Shown piece after piece: positions 5,505 to 12,646 of a stretch of 12,646 nucleotides of DNA. The notes under the pieces are model-generated. The model had not been told where the DNA came from. It did not search any database and was given only the letters and a program-made list of their open reading frames with translations. How positions within the stretch are numbered: the first letter of the stretch is position 1; every line of letters starts with the position of its first letter. Position numbers and translations under genes: made by a program. Source of the stretch: Endomicrobium sp. (lineage in GTDB: Bacteria > Elusimicrobiota > Endomicrobiia > Endomicrobiales > Endomicrobiaceae); assembly GCA_031273645.1 (NCBI GenBank), contig JAISRM010000282.1, positions 1 to 12,646 of the forward strand, read 5' to 3'.

Positions 5505-8500
5505 ATGTTGAGCTTATTTGAGCGTCTGAAAATTAAAAAAACTACGGCAATCGTTACGTCAGTATGTTTTATTTTTTCAATTTTTTCATCTTATTTGCCC
5601 GCGCGCGCTTTTGCGCAGCCCATACTTCCGGCAGCCCAAATCAACAAAGTTAAAATTTCAGATTTTGCTCTTCCCTTTAACATAGGCAGGGTTACGGACG
5701 GCGTTGATTTTAAAAGCGACAGGGTGATAGTGCAGATACAGGATTTGCATTCTCACGAAGAAACGCAAAAAAATATAGCTTCTATTTTGTCTTTTTTAGA
5801 TTCAACGTATAAAATAGGAACAATATACGTTGAAGGCGCCGCCGGAGACGTCGATACAAGCTGGCTTGCAAATATTTCCGACGATTCTTTGAAAAAATCA
5901 ATAACGGATAATCTTATTAAAAAAGGCATTTTGACGGGTTCGGAACTTTTTTCCGTTAATTCGGGAAAGACGGCGATTTTAAAAGGCATTGAAAATAAAA
6001 AGCTCTATCTTGAAAATTTTCAAAGGCTTGTAAAAATAAACGCCGACAGAGATAAAGCAAAAAACATATTCCCGCAGATGAAAAGGCTTTTGGAGTATTT
6101 GTCTTATCAGGCTTACGGCGAAGAAAATAAAAAGATAGTAAAAATTTTGAAAAAAAATGCCGGCGGGGAAATTTCTTCCGATAAATATTTTACCCTTTTA
6201 ATAAAAAAAGCCAAGAAACATAATTTGTATTTCGGCTTTTATCCTTCAATATCTCTTTTTTCCGAAATTATAGGCGTTCAGTCTAAAATCAATAAAGACA
6301 AGCTCAATTCGCAGCTTGAAACTTTTTTAAACAATCTTAAATCCGAACTCAGTTACGCTCAGTACAGCGAGCTTATTTCTTATTATCAGAAACCGAATTC
6401 GGAAGGGCTTTTCTACTTTAAAATCGACGAAATTATAAAAAAGAACAATCTTGAAAACAAATATCCCGAAATAGTTTTGTTTTTAAAATATATAGCTTTA
6501 AACCAAAAAATGAATCCTTTAGATCTTGTAAGAGAGGAAAGAGAACTTATAAGAGAACTGATGGACAGGGCGGCTGAAAACGAAATTGAAAAAGAGATGG
6601 TGTTTCTTAATAATTTTCTTGATTTAACCGAAAGATTTTTTGAAAATCAAATTACCGCTCCCGAATACAAATATTTTGAAAAAGAATTTCCCCGTTTTAA
6701 AGTTTTGTGGACAAAATACACAAGATTTTCGGATTTTCCGGGAATAGAAGAATATTATTCTCTTTTTGAAAAATTCTATAAGGTAAACGTTGAAAGAAAC
6801 AATGTTTTTGTCGATGTGATAAACGGGTCTTTGCCTGAAAAAACTAACGGCGTAAAAAGTTTTCAGGAAAACGAAATTCCCCAAAACGTTTCAAGTCTTC
6901 TTTCCGCAGCTAAAGAAATAGACGTAGTAATAACCGGAGGGTTTCACACTCAGGACGTTTCAAGAGTTTTACAGGACGCCAGGCAAAGTTATGTAGTTAT
7001 AACTCCGGGCGTTACGCAGTCCGTTTCCGGCGTTGAAACATTGTTTAACGCCGATGTAGCGCGCATTGCCAAATATATTCCGGTGAACATGTATCAAAAA
7101 GCTCTGCTGAGCAATAGGGTCGCTTTATTGGACTCTTCTCTTGAAGGTGTTGTCGCAAGCTATTTTTCAAAAGAGATTCTTGACGCTTTGAAAGAAAACG
7201 CTCTTGCAAAGGGCATAAATATATCAGACGCGCAGGCAGAGAGTTTGTCGGAAATAAGCAAATCTGTCGCTAAGCATGTTGCTGAGCAACTGTCGGGTTT
7301 TGAAGTTACAAAAATTACGGCAAATGAAGACGGCTCCTACAATGTTTCGGCAAAAGCCGAGGGGCATGCTGAAAAAACGTTTAAAGTGGCGCAAACGGTT
7401 TCAGATATCGGCGAAAAAGCGCAGCAATATAATGCAAAACAGGCAGGCAGGGCGGCTCTGATCTCAATAACAGTTATTTCTTTGCTTGCTGCGGGAGCAT
7501 GGTTTGCGTATCCGTTGTTTGCGTCTTTTCAACTTGCTTATGCTTTGTCTGCAGTATTAATGTATTCTTACAGCTTAGCCGGCATTTTTAAAGCTTTTAG
7601 CGATTCTGCCAATGCGGCTTCCGCTTTGGCTTCCGCAAAAAGAATGTCGTCAAACCCCGCCTTGCAGGATAGAATTAAAGTTAAGAAAGAAAATTTTCTT
7701 TCCTTTATACCCAAAGCGTTTCCGCAGCTTGAAGGCGTTGAAATACGCAATGTCGATGATTTAGACGATATAGCCCAAACGATAGAAGAAGTTGACGCCC
7801 AAACGGGCGAAGTAAAAAAAGTGATTGCGGTAAACGCTCTTGCTTTGTCCATTCTTTACGACAGAGAACCCTCGTCAGTTGAAAGTATTCTTGTTCATCA
7901 TGAATATGTTCATGTAAAAGGGAAAGGGGAATTTTTAGCGTATTTAAACACTATTTTTAATCCGTTAAGCATATTGACTTATTTTAAAATATCTCCGCGT
8001 AACTTTCCATTGAAAGTTTCTAATTTGTTAAGGACTTACGATGAGTATAAAGCCATGAAAGATGTGCCGCTTAGCGAATACGGTAAAGTAGAATATATTT
8101 TAAAGTTGCTCAAATCAATAAACGATTTAAGGGAGTATATACGGCAACGGCAACATTCTGACAGCGGCGAAGATTTTACACCTTATAACGAGATAATAAT
8201 AGAAATTTTAAAGGAACTTGCTTCAGATAAAACTCTGTCTCAATCTGCAAAATTAAGCGGCACCCCTATTGAAGCGGCCGAACTTTATAATAACTTGTCA
8301 AAAATATATTTAGGTTTATCGCACGAATTGCGTGAATTAGAAAAAGTTTATGAAAATAATAAATCCGCGACGCAAAAATCAGAAGTAAAAAAGATAGATA
8401 TAAATGTACCCATAAGAGATTTCTTTTCTTATAATGAATGGGAAGAGAATAATACATTGACGCCAGAGGAGATGCAGTATTTCAATCTGCGTATAAATCA

Positions 8501-11500
8501 ATATTATCTTACCGCCGATAATACAAAAGACGCTTTTAAGAAAAGCTTTAGAATATTTGGCAACAATTTTGCAGATTCGGGCATTGGCTCTTTTATACTA
8601 AGAGCCGTATACGCTCCTTTTTATGAAAGGAAACGCATAAATTCTGTAAGAAATTATTATGACAGAGCCGCTAAAGCTGAAAATAAGGAAGAAAGGCTGC
8701 GCCTTCTCAGCGAGGCGAGAATGGTTTTAGTTAGCGACTTTTTAATGAACCATGTTCTTTTCAGGCAGCAGTATGAAGATTCTTTAGCAATTATTACCGC
8801 AACTGAAAATTTATATGTCAGAGGAGCTGAAGGAATAATAAACGCCGCAAACAGAGCTTATGACGCCGTTTATTCTCTCTTTGGCATAAAAGCTTTGGCA
8901 AATTTTGCCGCAAACGCTGCAAATATAGTAACGCATTCATTGTGGAATATTAAAGGTAAATCCGCGTCTTTGGCGACGGATACCGGCAAGTCCGAAGGCT
9001 CAGAAAGCGCGCCTGAAGATATGCCTGCCGTCGAAGCGGCAAATGAAGCGGTAAATGAAGCGGCAAATGAAGCGGCGAATGCCGCCGCCGCCGGCGTAGA
9101 GTCAGAATTGTCGTTAGCGCAGATACTAATCAGGCTGCAGACTGAATACTATAACATGATTACCAATAATCCTAACGCAGATTATCTTGAGCTGATAACA
9201 AGCATAAAAGCGCTTAGTAATATTCCAAATATTTCTTCTTATGCAAAAGAGTATCTGCAAATAGCTCTGCTGGAAGCTGCGGTAAAAAAGTTTGACGCAA
9301 GCGAAAAAACCGCCGCAGATATGAACGCTCTTAAATACACTATGTCTTTAGTCAAGATAAATCAAAATGATCCCGCGCTTTTAAATATTGCCAAAGTTGA
9401 CGCTTTGGCCGACGCTCTTTTAAGGCTTAAATACAGCGCCGGAGGAAGAGAATACGGATATACAAAAGAACAGGCTTTGGTTTTTAAATACCAAACTCTT
9501 ATAGGCTTTGGAATAAGGCCGGCCAAAGGTTTGCAGGGAAATATTGTTTTAGGCGAAAACTTTTTTCCTTTTTCAACTCCTGATTTTGCAGCAGAGGCAA
9601 ATAAAGCCGTTATTTCTTACGACCGTTTAAAAGAGTTGACTAAAGACGCTCAGCCGTCGTCTATGATTTATTTGTGGTTAAACGGCGGGCTTGGCGAAAG
9701 CGTTTTGGGAAGGCATCCTTTAATTTACGCTTTTCAAACATATCAGGCGGCAGTTGACGCGGCGGCCGCCGCAAACGACGAAGCGGCTTTAAAGAGATTG
9801 TCAGATATAGCGCAAGGCAACGATATTTTCGGGCAGGCTTTACAGGACGGAGAAGACATATACGGGTTTACAAAAATTAATCCCGACAATTTTTATAACC
9901 GCGATGAAAACGGCAGTCTTATTATAAATAAAGACGCAAAACCCAAAGAGACTGTCATAATAAACGGCAAAGAAGTAAAAGTTCCTTCTCTGACGGGCAA
10001 AGCCACAGATACCGTTTTTGTAGTGCAAATGCCCGACGGTTCTTACAGATTCAAAAGCATAATGTCTATAAAAATCGACGAGCTTACGAGCCTTTCAAAC
10101 GCCGCCGGAGTTCAGATAGTCGGACCCGGAGGAGAAGAGATAGCAAAGCCGCTTACTGAAATTAAAGGCGTAAAAAATGAGGAGCTTGTCGGAAAAATAC
10201 TCGGGCAAGACGCCGCAAACGGACTTATCATTCAAGAGAGATATTATCCGTGGACAAAAACTTTACAAGAAGACGGTTCTACGCTATATTCCATGAATTT
10301 CGGAAAAGTTGAAGACGGGATAAGAAAAGAAACTTTAAACCCCGGAGGTCATGGAACAATAGCTTTTGATTTGGGCTTAAGGCTTCTCAACGCTTATAAA
10401 AAATATATGAGCGATAATAACTTGCAACTTGAAGACATGACGCCCGAGCAGATAGAACAGGCTAAAAAGGATCTCGGCGACGTTGTGTTTGCAAACGGCG
10501 ACGGAGTTAATTCCGGCCCCAAAGGCAGAATTTCGGCGGTTACAATGTATGCCGTTCCGCGCCAGCAGGTTGACGCAAAAGGCGGCATATTCGGTTTTGC
10601 GGCATTCATGAGAAATCAGGTGCAGAAGTTATTTACATATCTTAGCGAATTAAACAATACTCCAAAAGAGTTAAAAGAAGATTTCCAGAAATATGGCTTA
10701 GAAGAACCTTTTGACACTCCTCAGGCGTTTAATACAAACACGCAGCAGATAGGCGTGTTTGAAGTCGGCGCTTTGTTTGCCCAGCTTGCCGACAGATTCG
10801 GGCTTGAAACTGTTTTTGAGATGATGGCAAGCCCGACTATAAATGCAGACGACAATAAAAAATTTGAATGGGCGATAGGTCAAATTATGCTTTGGCTGAA
10901 CATGAATCTTGAAACTTTAAGAACAAGCGATTCGCAGGACGGCCGTTTTGTCAACGATTTGATGAATAAGGTTATAGGCAAAGACGTTCCGTTTGTGCAG
11001 CTTGTGGTTGCAGACGACAATCAGAGAGAAGAGATCGGGTTTACGCCATATAAATTTGTTACCGACATAATTAAATATATGTATGGCGGGCAGATAGTAA
11101 ACGGCCAGTGGAAACCTTTTCATTCTCCAAGCCTGAAAGTGAATGTTTCCGACAAAGAACCGGCGGGACAATATTTGTATCACGCTTATCAGAATTGGAC
11201 GTATTTAAATACGAGCGAACTTAAAGAAATTAATGTTTCCGGAGTTTTTAGCCTTAACAATCTGCATTTGGCAGGTTCTGTAACATTAAAAAATGAAAGC
11301 GGGCGTCCTGCGGTTTTGTCGCCTGAAACTCTTCGTTCTTTCGGTTTAAATTCTAAAGACGGCAAACTTATAATAAAAGACGCGGTTATAACTGTTGACG
11401 TCAACGGTAAAATAAGCGTAGATTCAGATTCGTTTATACAAAAAATTATAAATGCGATAGCTAAGGCATTAGGCATCAATTTAAACGCTTCTTATATTTC

Positions 11501-12646
11501 AAAAAAATATAAAGATTTAATCGGGCTTGAAGACGTTATGATACTTTCAAATTATACAGATAACGAGTCCGCTTATATTGACGAAGCGCTGAATAAGGCG
11601 GCTTTAGGCAAAAATGTAAATCTTATAGCCGGCAATGTTGGTATAAATAATATTACCGGCGCAAAGATAGTGGGAAATACCGGAAGAGGCTATATTTATG
11701 CAAAGCAAGATGTCCATGAAAACGGTCATACCGTAACGGTTTATTATTCCAATTTGTCTCCTCAACAAGACGTCGCGATCGTTGACGGCGTTATACAAAC
11801 GGTTGATTCCGATTCGTCTCATTATGAAACTTTTGAATGGCTTAAAAATAATATTGAAGGGCAGGTCGGGATAGTTGAAGCCGATTTGAATGCGAATGTC
11901 AATTATGCGCAAATTTCGGCAAGCGTTCCAATGGCCACTGTTTTTGCAAGAACAAATGTCGGCGCAAAAGCTGCAGAAAAAGAGTTTGTAAATATAACCG
12001 GAAACAAAACGGAAGGAGAAAAGCTTGTTGTTTTTGGCAAGGAACTTAACGAAAAGAAAAACGGACGCGATATGAGAAATCAGCCTATGTTCTGCACGGC
12101 CGTTGATATTTCAAAAATATCGGATTTAGCGATTCTTGAAAATCTGTATTCAAACGCTTTTATAATAAATGTCAGCGCGGCGGAAGTTGAAAACAATTTG
12201 AAAGAATTAAACGCTTTTGCGCAGGCGGCTCATAACAAAGATATAAAAGTTCTTTTAAATTTTAAAATGAGCGAAAGCGGTTCAGCGCGCCGCGCGGCTG
12301 AATTGTCGCAAAGTATTAAAGATACCAATGCCATAGGAATTGACGGAGTCATTTTTGATTACAGCCATTCGGCTGCAGAAGCTGAAAAAGATTCTTTAAA
12401 AGAAATTGCCGCGCTTATTAAAAAAGGCAATGCCGACGCCGTAATAGCAGTGAAAACAGATTCTTATGACGAAAAAACTTTTGGAGCCGCCGGCTTTATG
12501 GATTTTTCAAAATGGGCTTCTGAAATTGCTCCATTTGGACAGTATAATAAAAATACCGTCGAAGCCGACGAAGTCGCAAGGTCGGTTCAGGAAGCGGTAG
12601 AGTCCGCAAGAGAAGCGCTTGTAATAGATTTCAGCGTTATAGAAGC
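5505..12646 (+). CDS. Giant exported multidomain protein (ChaN/TraB-like, zincin-like and UDPGP-like modules), C-terminus beyond window
   Basis: The frame is open from ATG 5505 (AAGGGG 7 nt upstream) to the window edge: 2380 codons with no stop. Residues 1-37 form a signal peptide or anchor (hydrophobic 14-31, ARAFA before QP). Residues 65-530 are ChaN/TraB-like: VIVQIQDLHSHEE (His82, His84), IYVEGAAGD (Glu110) and VVITGGFHTQD (His481). Residues about 650-702 hold two hydrophobic segments. HEYVHVKGKGE (799-809) fits an HExxH zinc site. Residues 1177-1192 are four EAAN/EAVN repeats in a linker. Residues about 1310-1900 look UDPGP-like: LNGGLGES (1392-1399), NPGGHG (1612-1617), NGDG (1664-1667) and FNTN (1742-1745), followed by a beta-helix-like stretch (about 1909-1933). 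Residues about 2170-2380 are alpha/beta, with KVLLNF (from 2249) and IDGVIFDYS (2279-2287). The domain names are my reading of motifs. The usual Lys after GGLGxxxGxxPK is missing (GRHPL), so sugar-nucleotide activity is doubtful. Proteins of this style occur, to my memory, in Omnitrophota and Elusimicrobiota. Confidence 0.85.
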   Translation, partial: MLSLFERLKIKKTTAIVTSVCFIFSIFSSYLPARAFAQPILPAAQINKVKISDFALPFNIGRVTDGVDFKSDRVIVQIQDLHSHEETQKNIASILSFLDSTYKIGTIYVEGAAGDVDTSWLANISDDSLKKSITDNLIKKGILTGSELFSVNSGKTAILKGIENKKLYLENFQRLVKINADRDKAKNIFPQMKRLLEYLSYQAYGEENKKIVKILKKNAGGEISSDKYFTLLIKKAKKHNLYFGFYPSISLFSEIIGVQSKINKDKLNSQLETFLNNLKSELSYAQYSELISYYQKPNSEGLFYFKIDEIIKKNNLENKYPEIVLFLKYIALNQKMNPLDLVREERELIRELMDRAAENEIEKEMVFLNNFLDLTERFFENQITAPEYKYFEKEFPRFKVLWTKYTRFSDFPGIEEYYSLFEKFYKVNVERNNVFVDVINGSLPEKTNGVKSFQENEIPQNVSSLLSAAKEIDVVITGGFHTQDVSRVLQDARQSYVVITPGVTQSVSGVETLFNADVARIAKYIPVNMYQKALLSNRVALLDSSLEGVVASYFSKEILDALKENALAKGINISDAQAESLSEISKSVAKHVAEQLSGFEVTKITANEDGSYNVSAKAEGHAEKTFKVAQTVSDIGEKAQQYNAKQAGRAALISITVISLLAAGAWFAYPLFASFQLAYALSAVLMYSYSLAGIFKAFSDSANAASALASAKRMSSNPALQDRIKVKKENFLSFIPKAFPQLEGVEIRNVDDLDDIAQTIEEVDAQTGEVKKVIAVNALALSILYDREPSSVESILVHHEYVHVKGKGEFLAYLNTIFNPLSILTYFKISPRNFPLKVSNLLRTYDEYKAMKDVPLSEYGKVEYILKLLKSINDLREYIRQRQHSDSGEDFTPYNEIIIEILKELASDKTLSQSAKLSGTPIEAAELYNNLSKIYLGLSHELRELEKVYENNKSATQKSEVKKIDINVPIRDFFSYNEWEENNTLTPEEMQYFNLRINQYYLTADNTKDAFKKSFRIFGNNFADSGIGSFILRAVYAPFYERKRINSVRNYYDRAAKAENKEERLRLLSEARMVLVSDFLMNHVLFRQQYEDSLAIITATENLYVRGAEGIINAANRAYDAVYSLFGIKALANFAANAANIVTHSLWNIKGKSASLATDTGKSEGSESAPEDMPAVEAANEAVNEAANEAANAAAAGVESELSLAQILIRLQTEYYNMITNNPNADYLELITSIKALSNIPNISSYAKEYLQIALLEAAVKKFDASEKTAADMNALKYTMSLVKINQNDPALLNIAKVDALADALLRLKYSAGGREYGYTKEQALVFKYQTLIGFGIRPAKGLQGNIVLGENFFPFSTPDFAAEANKAVISYDRLKELTKDAQPSSMIYLWLNGGLGESVLGRHPLIYAFQTYQAAVDAAAAANDEAALKRLSDIAQGNDIFGQALQDGEDIYGFTKINPDNFYNRDENGSLIINKDAKPKETVIINGKEVKVPSLTGKATDTVFVVQMPDGSYRFKSIMSIKIDELTSLSNAAGVQIVGPGGEEIAKPLTEIKGVKNEELVGKILGQDAANGLIIQERYYPWTKTLQEDGSTLYSMNFGKVEDGIRKETLNPGGHGTIAFDLGLRLLNAYKKYMSDNNLQLEDMTPEQIEQAKKDLGDVVFANGDGVNSGPKGRISAVTMYAVPRQQVDAKGGIFGFAAFMRNQVQKLFTYLSELNNTPKELKEDFQKYGLEEPFDTPQAFNTNTQQIGVFEVGALFAQLADRFGLETVFEMMASPTINADDNKKFEWAIGQIMLWLNMNLETLRTSDSQDGRFVNDLMNKVIGKDVPFVQLVVADDNQREEIGFTPYKFVTDIIKYMYGGQIVNGQWKPFHSPSLKVNVSDKEPAGQYLYHAYQNWTYLNTSELKEINVSGVFSLNNLHLAGSVTLKNESGRPAVLSPETLRSFGLNSKDGKLIIKDAVITVDVNGKISVDSDSFIQKIINAIAKALGINLNASYISKKYKDLIGLEDVMILSNYTDNESAYIDEALNKAALGKNVNLIAGNVGINNITGAKIVGNTGRGYIYAKQDVHENGHTVTVYYSNLSPQQDVAIVDGVIQTVDSDSSHYETFEWLKNNIEGQVGIVEADLNANVNYAQISASVPMATVFARTNVGAKAAEKEFVNITGNKTEGEKLVVFGKELNEKKNGRDMRNQPMFCTAVDISKISDLAILENLYSNAFIINVSAAEVENNLKELNAFAQAAHNKDIKVLLNFKMSESGSARRAAELSQSIKDTNAIGIDGVIFDYSHSAAEAEKDSLKEIAALIKKGNADAVIAVKTDSYDEKTFGAAGFMDFSKWASEIAPFGQYNKNTVEADEVARSVQEAVESAREALVIDFSVIE
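9033..9080 (+). repeat. Four tandem copies of a 12-bp coding repeat (EAAN/EAVN)
   Basis: The unit GAAGCGGCAAAT occurs four times in tandem with single-base changes (GTA for GCA in copy 2, GCG for GCA in copy 4). It encodes EAAN, EAVN, EAAN, EAAN at residues 1177-1192 of the giant protein, followed by an Ala run from GCC codons. It is in frame, helical in character, and sits in a linker between the metalloprotease-like part and the UDPGP-like part. Copy number may vary between strains by slippage. Confidence 0.9.

Noticed and set aside
7276..7461. Plus-strand 61-residue frame inside the giant gene
   Set aside because: It is in another frame of a continuous coding region, is rich in Arg, Lys and Gln, and has no start signal.

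Overview
The window looks like a chromosomal piece of an AT-rich, Gram-negative (two-membrane) bacterium. Signal peptides, an outer-membrane-type beta-barrel and a periplasmic sensor-like protein support this. The codon style (A/T-ending Lys, Ile and Phe codons mixed with GCG, GCC and GGC) and the giant secreted protein remind me of Elusimicrobiota (Endomicrobium-like) or Omnitrophota. That placement is an impression, not a result.

Left part (1-2475, all minus strand). A truncated secreted protein with a conserved GWMGDYGDI-type domain sits at the left edge. Next comes a compact three-gene unit: an ECF sigma factor, a single-pass anti-sigma-like protein whose ATG overlaps the sigma stop (ATGA), and a membrane-anchored Spy/CpxP/CnrX-like helical protein. 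This resembles an envelope or metal stress module, and a sigma-E-like promoter can be seen in front of the sigma gene. Upstream of it lies a SpoU/TrmH-family RNA 2'-O-methyltransferase.

Middle part (2585-4879, plus strand). A near-consensus housekeeping promoter (TAGACA, 17 bp, TATAAT) drives a small outer-membrane beta-barrel protein, followed 13 bp later by pgi, glucose-6-phosphate isomerase. The pgi reading frame is complete and keeps its catalytic residues but is split by one in-frame TAA. The TAA stands where the family has Glu in F-E-G-N-R-P-T-N-S, one base from GAA.

Right part (4955-12646, plus strand). A small secreted, membrane-anchored orphan protein carries a perfect 10-bp inverted repeat near its start. 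A strong intrinsic terminator forms from its own last codons. Then an open reading frame runs from 5505 past the window edge: at least 2380 codons without a stop. It encodes a giant exported protein with (a) a signal peptide, (b) a ChaN/TraB-like domain with HxH and GGFHT motifs, (c) a hydrophobic double segment, (d) an HExxHxxGxxE zinc-protease-like motif, (e) a linker with a 12-bp tandem repeat, (f) a UDP-sugar-pyrophosphorylase-like (UDPGP) module with a beta-helix-like tail, and (g) a C-terminal alpha/beta, perhaps TIM-barrel-like, part. The C-terminus is not in the window. This protein is the most unusual item here. No rRNA, tRNA, CRISPR array, insertion sequence or gene-free stretch over 300 bases was seen.
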